Shown: piece by piece, positions 24,697-32,107 of the stretch
How the letters are laid out: every line of letters begins with the position of its first letter
Numbering within the stretch: the stretch's first letter is position 1
Assembly (NCBI GenBank): GCA_045639905.1
Contig: JAZUDZ010000055.1
Location: 1 to 55,151 of the forward strand
Length of the DNA stretch: 55,151 bases
Direction: 5' to 3'
Origin: RGIG426 sp045639905
GTDB taxonomy: Bacteria > Bacillota > Clostridia > Oscillospirales > Acutalibacteraceae
The notes under the pieces: generated by a model
Databases searched by the model: none
Told to the model about the DNA's origin: nothing
What the model saw: only the letters and a program-made list of their open reading frames with translations
Program-made: the position numbers and the translations under genes

Positions 24697-25443
24697 TTAC
24701 GAAAAGACGCGTTTCAGCACCGATACAACCTCTCCATTATTTAAGCCATATGCCTTCAACAAATTCTGGTCCATCGGTTCCTGTTCCAGAATGTCAATGA
24801 ATCGCTCTATATCCCTTTGTACCGAGTCTGGTAATCCAATCACCTTATCGAGCATTAGTTCAGCAGTTATCCGTAAAATATCATGTTTGTGCTTCTTGAT
24901 ATCTTTGGTATCTACGCTTTCACCGGCCTTTTTGCGAGCTTTCAAATCCAGATAAGCCTTCGCCTTGAAAAGAATAATATACTCCGGTCTGAGAACGGAC
25001 AGCCCGCTCCGTATTACCTTTCCGTCCAGCAGAGCTTTGTAATAATCATCATCAAGAAGAATCGCTGACAGACTGGAGATTTCATCATCAACGTGAATCG
25101 GCGTAATGCCTTCCGCATTCTTCAGTTCAAAATTGCTCCTGCAAAATAGCTCTATCATCTTTGGGAAAGAATCATCTTCCGGCTTATCAAAACGGTAGAA
25201 CTGAGGTTTTCCTCCGTTCGAAGCCTTATTTCTGTATTTTCCTGCCAATATAAATTCCCAGAACTTTTCTCCAAATTCAGGAGTCAATGCTTCAATAATC
25301 AGAACCATATCAAGATCTCTTGTTGCTCTGAAGCTGGCATCGTTACTTTCAAAAACAATATCGCATGCTGCACCACCAATCAAAACATACTGATTCTCGT
25401 ATTCTGCGAAATATTTCTGAAAAGTATTTAATCCTTTGACCAT
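24697..25443 (-). CDS. nucleotidyltransferase-fold protein, AbiEii-like candidate toxin
   Basis: A 248-residue cytoplasmic protein with the polymerase-beta-type nucleotidyltransferase core: LIGGAAC (about 22-28), then FRATRDLDMVL with the metal-binding D-x-D (about 43-45). A helical C-terminal half follows (HKHDILRITAEL, SVQRDIERFIDIL). This arrangement is that of AbiEii-type toxins and related nucleotidyltransferase effectors. Its start overlaps the end of the upstream HTH gene by 16 bases, with GGAGGAG inside that gene. That tight coupling is usual for type IV-like toxin-antitoxin pairs. A different role, such as an aminoglycoside-type or housekeeping nucleotidyltransferase, is not excluded. 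Confidence 0.75.
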   Translation of the reverse strand: MVKGLNTFQKYFAEYENQYVLIGGAACDIVFESNDASFRATRDLDMVLIIEALTPEFGEKFWEFILAGKYRNKASNGGKPQFYRFDKPEDDSFPKMIELFCRSNFELKNAEGITPIHVDDEISSLSAILLDDDYYKALLDGKVIRSGLSVLRPEYIILFKAKAYLDLKARKKAGESVDTKDIKKHKHDILRITAELMLDKVIGLPDSVQRDIERFIDILEQEPMDQNLLKAYGLNNGEVVSVLKRVFS

Positions 25444-26387
25444 ACATACTCCTCCAGCATCTCATCTACTGAAATAGCTGTTCTTTCATCCTCTTTTTCT
25501 GCTGATGTCAGTGACAGTTCCACACTGAGCGGATCCTGCGTACCCTTACCATCGAAATCTATAAAATAGCCCAGTTCCAAAATCACGCACCCAACATCAT
25601 CTGTCAGTTTCACCTGCTTTGCGGCTTTAATGCCGAGATCTGTTATTTCTTTCTTGGTAACTGCATACGTAGGATACGGATTATCAGATAACAGCGAATA
25701 CTCACTCAAGGCAGAAATACCTGCTTTCTTAATACAACCAGCATCTTCCCTGAGTACAAACCTGCGTATAACCGGATTTCTTAGAATACTCTTTTTCTGC
25801 TGCCAGAAAGCTTTCCGATCCTCTGGAACAGTTATAACCCTGGACTTTCCAATCATGTCAAGCATGGGAATGTTCAGATATTCTATCTCGTCAAAGCAAC
25901 GGCTTGCTGACATACGAGAAATCCCCAAGCGCTGTGCCGCTTCTGTCGCTTTCACTTCTGTCCAGTTTTCATATATTGCTGCAAGCAGCATCTTCTGCGT
26001 CAAAAAGGAGATCTGATGAACCGGTGCTAACTCTCTGTCATGATCATTCGTTAGAAGATATCCTATAAAAGGGAGATATATCTGCTTTCCCATTATTACA
26101 AAAGGAATACCTTCCTCCATCAGTTTTTCTTTGACATAAAATGTTGCCTGGTCAAGGAATAAGGCACAGTTTAAACCTGTCAGCTTCTCAACTCGCGCGC
26201 GGTCTTTCCGGAGCATAACAAGGCCTGCTTCCTCCTTGGGATGAACGGCTGTCCACAGAGCTCCGTTTGTTTCAACCTTATAGATATTGTATCTGCCTTT
26301 GAATGCTAACGGCAATTTGGTAAACACTTCGATGTCTTCTCCAATCGTAACTTCTTGCCGTAATATTTTTTCCAGGTATTCTTTCAT
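25428..26387 (-). CDS. helix-turn-helix protein, AbiEi-like candidate antitoxin
   Basis: A 319-residue protein without membrane segments. A helix-turn-helix is seen near residues 145-180 (WTEVKATEAAQRLGISRMSASRCFDEIEYL). The parts before and after it I do not recognise. The ATG at 26387 is preferred to one at 26393, because GGCGG is 7 bases before the former and only 1 base before the latter. Its upstream region holds a perfect 14-base inverted repeat 14 bases from the start, and it overlaps the nucleotidyltransferase gene. Antitoxin and autorepressor of an AbiE-like pair is my inference from architecture, not from a matched family. Confidence 0.65.
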   Translation of the reverse strand: MKEYLEKILRQEVTIGEDIEVFTKLPLAFKGRYNIYKVETNGALWTAVHPKEEAGLVMLRKDRARVEKLTGLNCALFLDQATFYVKEKLMEEGIPFVIMGKQIYLPFIGYLLTNDHDRELAPVHQISFLTQKMLLAAIYENWTEVKATEAAQRLGISRMSASRCFDEIEYLNIPMLDMIGKSRVITVPEDRKAFWQQKKSILRNPVIRRFVLREDAGCIKKAGISALSEYSLLSDNPYPTYAVTKKEITDLGIKAAKQVKLTDDVGCVILELGYFIDFDGKGTQDPLSVELSLTSAEKEDERTAISVDEMLEEYVWSKD

Positions 26388-26400
26388 TACCATACCGCCT

Positions 26401-26437
26401 TTTATATTTGTAACTTATTTTATGTTACAAATATAAA
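26401..26437. promoter_or_regulatory. perfect 14-base inverted repeat, probable operator
   Basis: TTTATATTTGTAAC (26401-26414), a 9-base spacer, and its exact reverse complement (26424-26437). It sits immediately upstream of the HTH gene and its AT content suits an overlapping promoter. Too AT-rich and lacking a T-run to be a terminator. AbiE-type antitoxins bind inverted repeats at this place. Confidence 0.7.
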
Positions 26438-26486
26438 ATAATGCATTTCGTCAAAAAAGTCAATATCAAAGTCACACGCATCAATA

Positions 26487-26531
26487 TGACAACCACACAT
26501 AATTTGTGATCAAAATTATGTGTGGTTGTCA
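26487..26531. repeat. perfect 19-base inverted repeat
   Basis: TGACAACCACACATAATTT (26487-26505), 7-base loop, exact reverse complement (26513-26531). No T-run of terminator type on either side. It lies between the intact AbiE-like pair and the broken nucleotidyltransferase fragment. It could be a small element end, a bidirectional terminator or a structured RNA. Confidence 0.85.
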
Positions 26532-26540
26532 GTAAACAAT

Positions 26541-26771
26541 TTATCCGATCATTCTCTGATCGTTGACTCTCTTTAATTCTTTCATTGCATTTTCAATTCG
26601 TTTTACAATGCTTTCGTAATTATTTTCTCGCATACCTTCATCATCAAAGATAAGTAATTTAATCGCATCACGAAGCTTTTTATCATCAACAATATCCTTC
26701 AAATAATACATATCAAAAATATCTTTATATCTTCTGCTATTTGAGCCAAATATTAATAGAGAAGACGACAT
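26541..26771 (-). pseudogene. C-terminal fragment of an AbiEii-type nucleotidyltransferase
   Basis: The 76-codon frame contains FGSNSRRYKDIFDMYYLKD, which resembles the C-terminal RxRDxYDxYxL region of AbiEii toxins, followed by a helical tail. The N-terminal nucleotidyltransferase core is absent. Upstream the frame runs straight into TnpB-derived sequence near 26760-26772, so this is the stump left after a deletion or insertion. No ribosome site is seen at its ATG. Confidence 0.6.
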
Positions 26772-27027
26772 GTTTCCTTATATGTTCCATTTTGAACTTG
26801 TTTCAGCAAAGCAAAGAAAGATTGAAAGTTTCCGTCAACCTTTCTCATGATTTGAGCTTCTTATAGTTTTCGTTATAATTCAAATACTTTTTCTCACTGA
26901 AAAAGTACTGACGAATATTATACGTTGCTTCATTAACGAGATTCTTGGCAATATGACAAAGTTCTCGAAGATTCCGATAGTCATTTTTTGTCAAAGACTT
27001 AACCTGTTGTTTGACAGTCAAATACAT
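26772..27027 (-). pseudogene. decayed TnpB (IS200/IS605 family) N-terminal fragment
   Basis: It begins MYLTVKQQVKSLTK with AAGGAGG upstream and continues YRNLRELCHIAKNLVNEA and KYLNYNENYKKLKS, the standard TnpB N-terminus, then hits a stop at 26845. In another frame, TnpB-like sequence resumes (VDGNFQSFFALLKQVQNG) before ending at the junction with the AbiEii fragment. So there is an internal deletion with frameshift plus loss of about the last three hundred residues, including the RuvC nuclease. Non-functional. Confidence 0.85.
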
Positions 27028-27075
27028 AGATGTTCCTCCTTCCCTCAAAATTTACAATGTAAGAATACACCTTTG

Positions 27076-27200
27076 CATGTGGAAAATTTTCCACATGACA
27101 TTCACAAAAGGAAAGAAGAATCATATTTCGTTATTTGTTCACCCCAAAACGGGCGGCATTCATCTCGCCACCTTCACTTCGTTTAGAGGTGGGAATATTC
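27076..27200. repeat. probable IS200/IS605 element end (palindrome plus hairpin)
   Basis: Upstream of the tnpB remnant are a perfect 22-base palindrome centred on AAAATTTT (27076-27097) and, about 90 bases on, CCACCT ... AGAGGTGG (27170-27197), a hairpin of the kind found at IS605-type termini. The CACCTT/GAGGTGG pattern relates loosely to the hairpin at 22671-22700. Confidence 0.5.
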
Positions 27201-27227
27201 TGCCGAATTTTTAAGATAACACTTTTG

Positions 27228-28163
27228 TCATGAAACATACTTCCCATTTTCTTTTTTTCGATTAACAAGAATAATTCCGACGGCCACAAAAGTAACTGCC
27301 ACAAACACTTGCATTGAAAGTTTTTCTCTTAATAATATCATTGAGAAAACAACACCCAACACAGGAATAAGTGCATTAAAAATTGCCACCTGTGAAATCG
27401 GATGATATGAAAGAAGCTCATTATATATTGCAAAGCAAACTGCAGAAATCAATGTCAAGGCAATTAAGACGCTCATTCCTTTCCACGAAAAACTCCATTC
27501 AGACTTGACACCAGTTCCCACACCGACCCCGGCCATAAACAGGCCGCCTATCATCATGCTGATTCCGGTTGCCTTCATCATATTCATTTTTTTAGATACG
27601 ACCCGTGTCAGTATTCCACCAAATGCGGAAAACAAGGTGTTTAAAACAATCATTCCATCTCCGCAGAACGTCACATCTCCAAAAAAATCTCCACCGGGAT
27701 TAACATTCATAAAAACGATGCCAAAAATACCGCATAAACAACCTAGCAACTTATTTTTCGAAAATGAATCATCTGAAAAAAAGAGAGTAGACAAGGTAAT
27801 CAACAAAAATCCACTCATAGAATCAATTACGGTTGATCTTGAACTTGGATTGTATCCCAAGCCAATATAAGAACACATATAGTGAAACCCTATGTTAACG
27901 AGTCCCAATAAAATAAGCCACCAGATGTCACTTTTTTGTTTCATGGAAAGTGGTTCTTTTTTTACAAAACAAAACAAAAACACAAGCAAGCCCGCAAGCA
28001 AAAAACGAATTCCACCAAACATGAGTTTCCCACCTAAATCCGAAGCGCCAATGTGAAACTCTGCATACCCTACTTTAATCAGTGGGTAAGCAAGCGACCA
28101 ACCAAAAGCACAAAAAAGTGCAAAAACAGTCTTATATCGCTTGTTTGAAAAAATGTTCCCCAT
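27228..28163 (-). CDS. EamA-family (DMT superfamily) transporter
   Basis: A 311-residue inner-membrane protein with about ten hydrophobic segments in two EamA repeats (first half FALFCAFGWSLAYPLIKVG, second half TLFSAFGGILTRVVSKK). EamA carriers move amino acids or other small metabolites outward; substrate not predictable. It starts 19 bases after the smaller EamA protein and is the last gene of a leftward operon. It directly adjoins the IS605-type end. Confidence 0.88.
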   Translation of the reverse strand: MGNIFSNKRYKTVFALFCAFGWSLAYPLIKVGYAEFHIGASDLGGKLMFGGIRFLLAGLLVFLFCFVKKEPLSMKQKSDIWWLILLGLVNIGFHYMCSYIGLGYNPSSRSTVIDSMSGFLLITLSTLFFSDDSFSKNKLLGCLCGIFGIVFMNVNPGGDFFGDVTFCGDGMIVLNTLFSAFGGILTRVVSKKMNMMKATGISMMIGGLFMAGVGVGTGVKSEWSFSWKGMSVLIALTLISAVCFAIYNELLSYHPISQVAIFNALIPVLGVVFSMILLREKLSMQVFVAVTFVAVGIILVNRKKENGKYVS

Positions 28164-28182
28164 AAATCCTCCTGCACGGAAG

Positions 28183-28608
28183 TCACTTCATGTTAATTAG
28201 TCCAAGACCGATTAAGCACACAAAAATCCCGACCAACTTATTCCAACTCAATGGTTCCTTATACAAGAAAAAACCCACAAAAACCAAAAACACGGCCACC
28301 GCTGCCGCTTGGACAATTTGGGCAGTACTTACTTGCCAGCCGGCTTTGAATGCATAGATGTATCCGACTTCCAGACCAACAATAACAATTCCAAGTAAAA
28401 ACGGAGCAAAGTTCAGTTGCTTATACTCACCGAGGATATTGGCATTGCGATTTAAAATATAGTACATAGCGAATGAGAACACCGCTCCGACAACATACGT
28501 CACCGTCAAAGAAGCCAGCGGATGAATTCCTCCCGGAACCTCTTTCGCACAAACCGAATAGAATGTATTGGAAAGAACTACCAATAAGATTGGCCAAATA
28601 TATTGCAT
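28183..28608 (-). CDS. half-size EamA/SMR-like membrane protein
   Basis: A 141-residue protein with four to five membrane segments, equal to one EamA repeat (LLVVLSNTFYSVCAKEVP, then AAAVAVFLVFVGFFLYKEPLSWNKLVGIFVCLIGL). Proteins of this size act as homodimers or pair with another subunit. The neighbouring full-length EamA gene may be functionally linked, but this is inference. 13 bases separate it from the nitroreductase. Confidence 0.85.
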   Translation of the reverse strand: MQYIWPILLVVLSNTFYSVCAKEVPGGIHPLASLTVTYVVGAVFSFAMYYILNRNANILGEYKQLNFAPFLLGIVIVGLEVGYIYAFKAGWQVSTAQIVQAAAVAVFLVFVGFFLYKEPLSWNKLVGIFVCLIGLGLINMK

Positions 28609-28621
28609 ACAAATCCCTCTC

Positions 28622-29134
28622 TTAGAGTATTTTTGTCGTTACGTCCAAATCATAGCGAGGACGGCGCTCAGTGGTTCGCTCGCGGGGATATCCCAAATCC
28701 AAAAGGCAGGCAGGAATAATTTCCTCAGGAAGATCAAAAGCCTTAGCCATTTCCTCCGCATTAAATGCACGGGCCCATAAAGAGCCAAGGCCAAGCTGAG
28801 TAGCTTCCATCATCATGGAAGTTGCCACAATAGAAGCATCCATTTCTCCCGAAATATATTCCGGGCTTCCGTATTTTGCTGCCGACCAGGCGACGCTCTT
28901 ATCATAGCAAATCAGCAAAACCACCGGCGCATTATAAATCATACGAGTAACCTGTCCTGCTTTGCTAAGTGCCTCAGGACTTTTCAAAACAAAAACACGC
29001 TGTGGCTGTGCATTAACGGCCGTCGGAGCCAAGCGCCCTGCCTCTAATATCAATTGCAGTTTTTCTTCTTCCACCGGCTTATCAGAAAAATCACGTACCG
29101 AGTACCGCTCTTTCATCAAATCCAAAAAATCCAT
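28622..29134 (-). CDS. nitroreductase family protein
   Basis: A 170-residue FMN-dependent oxidoreductase with RYSVRDFSDKPV at the N-terminus (FMN phosphate contacts), LEAGRLAPTAVNAQPQR, SIVATSMMMEATQLGLGSLWARAF and a C-terminal LGYPRE. Such enzymes reduce nitro compounds, quinones or flavins with NAD(P)H. Physiological substrate unknown. Second gene of the leftward operon, 18 bases after the oligopeptide-binding protein. Confidence 0.93.
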   Translation of the reverse strand: MDFLDLMKERYSVRDFSDKPVEEEKLQLILEAGRLAPTAVNAQPQRVFVLKSPEALSKAGQVTRMIYNAPVVLLICYDKSVAWSAAKYGSPEYISGEMDASIVATSMMMEATQLGLGSLWARAFNAEEMAKAFDLPEEIIPACLLDLGYPRERTTERRPRYDLDVTTKIL

Positions 29135-29152
29135 TGTCTGTTTCTCCTCTCA

Positions 29153-30727
29153 TTAATCCTCTCTTGTAGCGTATCGAAAATCATATACGGCACGCTTTCC
29201 ACCGCCGTCAAAGGGGCGAATCACCACATTCTCCACACCTTTTGCCAAAGCATACGTACGGTTGACCGTATACAGTGGTACACAGGGACACAGATTTTGC
29301 AGCAGTCGTTCGGCAGACTCATAGTCCTCCTGTTTGCCGGATTTTTCGGCTTTTATTAAAGCCGTTTTATACGTTGCACTGTTAAGAGATGCCAGGTTAT
29401 ACTCCCCGTTTCCGTCAAACATGGAAACCGCATCCTCTATGGATTCCCCGATGGCCATTTGTGTCCCGATAGCCAAATCATATTCTCCGTTTCTCAGATC
29501 CCATTCCAGCGTAGCAGCATCCGTTGTTTCCAGCTTAAAATAAACATCCAAATTTTTCTGCCAAGACTGAATAGCCGCCTGGGCCAGAGCGACAGACACC
29601 TCATCGTCTTCACACAAAACCGTCAAGGACGGCAAATCCTGACAAGCCTTTTGCATCGCAGCCGGTTTCATACGGTCCCCTTGCATAGAGAGGGCATTTT
29701 CCGTCGTTCGGTATGGTTTTCCTTTCCACTGAATTCCCTCCGGGAAGAATCCTTTTGCCTGTGGCAGACCGTATTTACTGATAATTTCTAATATTTTTTC
29801 TTCATTCATTGCACTGCGAAGAGCACGACGGGTCTCGGCTTTTTGCAGTCCGTCTGCTTTTGTATTCATCCAGAGGCAGCAAATTGAATCATTCATTGTG
29901 ACGGTCGACATTTGTTTTCGTTCCGCCAGTTTTATTTCTTCCGGTTTTATCGGCCCGGCCTGAAGGCCGCCCTCAACCAGTAAATCGTAGGGATTCTCTT
30001 CTGAACCGATTACATATCGTACTTTTGAAGGGAGAACCGAAGAGGCGTCCACATACTGTTCATTCTTGGATAAAATGCAGTATTCTCCATGACTCCATGC
30101 ACTGACCGTAAATGGGCCGGAACAGAGGACATACTCGGTTTCCAAGCCGTAGTGCCCCTTGGATTTCAAAAAGAATTCCTGATTACATGGAGCAAACGGC
30201 AGTTCGGAAACTCGCGCCGGAAATCCAGCGTCGGGAGATGTCAAAGATACCTGCAATTTTGTATCCGACAGGGCCTCCACTCCCAATTTTTCAGGATTCT
30301 CTTTTCCTTTTATAATGGCATCTGCGTGTGCAATTCCGATAAACGAATCCGTCAAAGTGGAATACGTGCCGGGGTCAACCACCCTTTGCCAAGCAAACAC
30401 AAAGTCCGCTGCCGTCAAAGGACTTCCGTCAGACCACTTCAGTCCCTCTTTTAAAACAAAGGTATAGGTTAGTCCGTCTTCCGATACCTTCCACGTTGAG
30501 GCCAGGCCCGCAATGACTGCACCGTTTTCGTCCAGGCGGGTCAAACCTTCCGATATCGCCGACAGTATTTCGACAGAGGCACTGTCAGACGCTACTTGCG
30601 GATCCAGTTGTTCCGGTTCACTTTTCATCGGGAAACGAAATCCCTGTCCGTACTTGGATGTTTTTGAGCATCCAAACACCGAGAAACACAAACAAAGAAC
30701 CAGCAACAAAGCCAATATTCTTTTCAC
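29153..30727 (-). CDS. oligopeptide ABC transporter substrate-binding lipoprotein (SBP family 5)
   Basis: A 524-residue lipoprotein with signal peptide and lipobox SVFGC (Cys20). It has the OppA-family pattern SEPEQLDPQVASDSASVEILSAISEGL, then GLTYTFVLKEGLKWSDGSPLTAADFVFAWQRV. It would capture peptides outside the membrane. No oppBCDF permease or ATPase genes are adjacent, so it must use a transporter encoded elsewhere. The start is GTG at 30727 with GGAGG 9 bases upstream. First gene of the four-gene leftward operon. Confidence 0.93.
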   Translation of the reverse strand: MKRILALLLVLCLCFSVFGCSKTSKYGQGFRFPMKSEPEQLDPQVASDSASVEILSAISEGLTRLDENGAVIAGLASTWKVSEDGLTYTFVLKEGLKWSDGSPLTAADFVFAWQRVVDPGTYSTLTDSFIGIAHADAIIKGKENPEKLGVEALSDTKLQVSLTSPDAGFPARVSELPFAPCNQEFFLKSKGHYGLETEYVLCSGPFTVSAWSHGEYCILSKNEQYVDASSVLPSKVRYVIGSEENPYDLLVEGGLQAGPIKPEEIKLAERKQMSTVTMNDSICCLWMNTKADGLQKAETRRALRSAMNEEKILEIISKYGLPQAKGFFPEGIQWKGKPYRTTENALSMQGDRMKPAAMQKACQDLPSLTVLCEDDEVSVALAQAAIQSWQKNLDVYFKLETTDAATLEWDLRNGEYDLAIGTQMAIGESIEDAVSMFDGNGEYNLASLNSATYKTALIKAEKSGKQEDYESAERLLQNLCPCVPLYTVNRTYALAKGVENVVIRPFDGGGKRAVYDFRYATRED

Positions 30728-30764
30728 GCCGACACACCTCCTACGTAATTTTTTTACCTAATTA

Positions 30765-30793
30765 TATATACCACAATTTTCAAAAAATGACAA
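30765..30793 (-). promoter_or_regulatory. promoter of the oppA-like operon
   Basis: On the minus strand TTGTCA (30788-30793), 17 bases, TATATA (30765-30770), about 38 bases before the GTG start. Confidence 0.65.
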
Positions 30794-30948
30794 ACAAAAC
30801 ACGTGCCGAGAACATTTGTTCTATTTTGCCGTGTTTTTCGGCTTCTTTCACAAAAACAAGCCCCTTTCGACCTGTTTTAGTGCCTGCTATGTCAATAATC
30901 ACCGCCATTTGTTGTGCAATTTGCCCAAAATCAACCACTTTCCCGCTT

Positions 30949-30977
30949 TTGACAAAGAAACCAATTTGCGCTATACT
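30949..30977 (+). promoter_or_regulatory. sigma-A promoter of the G5-3D protein gene
   Basis: TTGACA (30949-30954), 17-base spacer, TATACT (30972-30977). The start near 30984 gives a leader of about 70 bases that carries two hairpins. Confidence 0.88.
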
Positions 30978-30997
30978 CCCCTTGTGCCTAGAAAGTT

Positions 30998-31030
30998 GCC
31001 CTCAAAAAGGGCTCATACACTCGTGTATGA
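30998..31030 (+). promoter_or_regulatory. two adjacent hairpins in the leader of the G5-3D gene
   Basis: GCCCT-CAAAA-AGGGC (30998-31012) is followed directly by TCATACAC-TC-GTGTATGA (31013-31030), then an A-run, a GAGG ribosome site and a T-run up to the ATG. The hairpins are not of terminator form on this strand, since A not T follows. They could stabilise the mRNA or bind a regulator. The leader is too short for a ydaO c-di-AMP riboswitch. Confidence 0.55.
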
Positions 31031-31055
31031 AAAAAAACAAACGAGGTCTTTTTTT

Positions 31056-32009
31056 ATGTTAGAACGAATACAGACGACCGGAAAACGTCTGCTGTCCAAC
31101 CGACTGCTTTGCATGGCCATCATGCTGATTTTAGCCGTTTGGATGACCGCGATTATCGTCACATCCGCCGACGTATCTTTCGGTGGTGTCACGGCAGCCG
31201 CTGCAGATGAACCGAGCAATGTCTATGCGCTCGAGCCAAACATTCCCACATGTTTGGTGCACATCACGGCGGATGGAAAAACCATTCATCGCGATGTTCC
31301 GCTGAATACAGTAGAAAATGCCATTTCCAAGTGTGGTTTAATCCTTGGCAAAGACGACCAAGTTAAACCCGGTCTTTCCGATAACGTGGAAGAAAACATG
31401 GAAATCAAAATCACCCGTGTCGAGTACAAAAAGCAGGTCAAAACCGTAACGATTCCGTACAAAACCGTTTATCGTGTTTCTTCCGATGTACCCTCCGGCA
31501 GCAAAAAGATTTTGCAAAAGGGTATCAACGGTAAAAAAGAAACCGTCATTACGGAAAAATATGTGGACGGCAAAAAGGTTTCCTCCAAAACATCCAAAGA
31601 AACCGTCATTGCCAAAGCACAAAACGAGATTTGTTTAGTCGGAACAATCGGCACCTCACCTTTGTCTCCCTGCCCATTCTCCATTGACCTGGATGCCAAC
31701 GGTCAACCGGTCAATTTCAAGTCCAAGATGACCGGCACTTGCACCGCCTACACCAGTGATCGGGGCAACGCCGGTACCGTCTGTTCAACCGGTCTCAAAG
31801 CTCAGGTTGGTGTGGTAGCCGTCGATCCCAATCAGATTCCCTATGGCAGTAAACTCTATATTGTTTCGCCCAACGGCAAAATGGTCTATGGCTATGCCAT
31901 TGCCGGTGACTGCGGCGGCGGTAGCTTTATGTGTGATCTGTTTATGAACACCTATGAAGAATGCATCCAGTTTGGCAGACGTCCCATGAATGTCTATATT
32001 TTAGAGTGA
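31056..32009 (+). CDS. exported G5 and 3D domain cell-wall protein (YabE/RpfB-like)
   Basis: A 317-residue protein with an N-terminal membrane anchor (about 18-38), a short DUF348-like stretch (PTCLVHITADGKTIHRDVP), a G5 domain (about 110-180, KITRVEYKKQVKTVTIPYKT) and a C-terminal 3D domain. That last domain has three conserved Asp positions (TAYTSDRG, VAVDPNQIPYGS, GDCGGG ... CDLFM) and is the double-psi barrel of MltA-like lytic transglycosylases. It likely remodels peptidoglycan during growth or spore outgrowth. The ATG at 31056 is used; an open extension upstream to 30816 crosses the promoter and is not coding. Confidence 0.9.
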   Translation: MLERIQTTGKRLLSNRLLCMAIMLILAVWMTAIIVTSADVSFGGVTAAAADEPSNVYALEPNIPTCLVHITADGKTIHRDVPLNTVENAISKCGLILGKDDQVKPGLSDNVEENMEIKITRVEYKKQVKTVTIPYKTVYRVSSDVPSGSKKILQKGINGKKETVITEKYVDGKKVSSKTSKETVIAKAQNEICLVGTIGTSPLSPCPFSIDLDANGQPVNFKSKMTGTCTAYTSDRGNAGTVCSTGLKAQVGVVAVDPNQIPYGSKLYIVSPNGKMVYGYAIAGDCGGGSFMCDLFMNTYEECIQFGRRPMNVYILE

Positions 32010-32013
32010 CAGA

Positions 32014-32041
32014 AGCGCCCTTTCGGGCGCTTTCTTTTTTT
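32014..32041 (+). terminator. terminator of the G5-3D gene
   Basis: Stem AGCGCCC / GGGCGCT with a TTTC loop and a T-run (TTTCTTTTTTT) directly after the stop codon. Confidence 0.94.
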
Positions 32042-32052
32042 GTGTGAAATCG

Positions 32053-32081
32053 TTGTTTTTTCGTGCTTTTTTTGGTAAAAT
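32053..32081 (+). promoter_or_regulatory. promoter of mnmE
   Basis: TTGTTT (32053-32058), 17 bases, TAAAAT (32076-32081), with TGG directly before the -10, an extended -10 form. About 27 bases from the mnmE ATG. Confidence 0.7.
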
Positions 32082-32107
32082 AATTTGGTTAAGGGAGGTG
32101 AAAATCC

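Noticed and set aside
30816..31055. Upstream 80-codon extension of the G5-3D protein
   Set aside because: It crosses a near-consensus promoter and two hairpins. The ATG at 31056 begins the expected membrane anchor.
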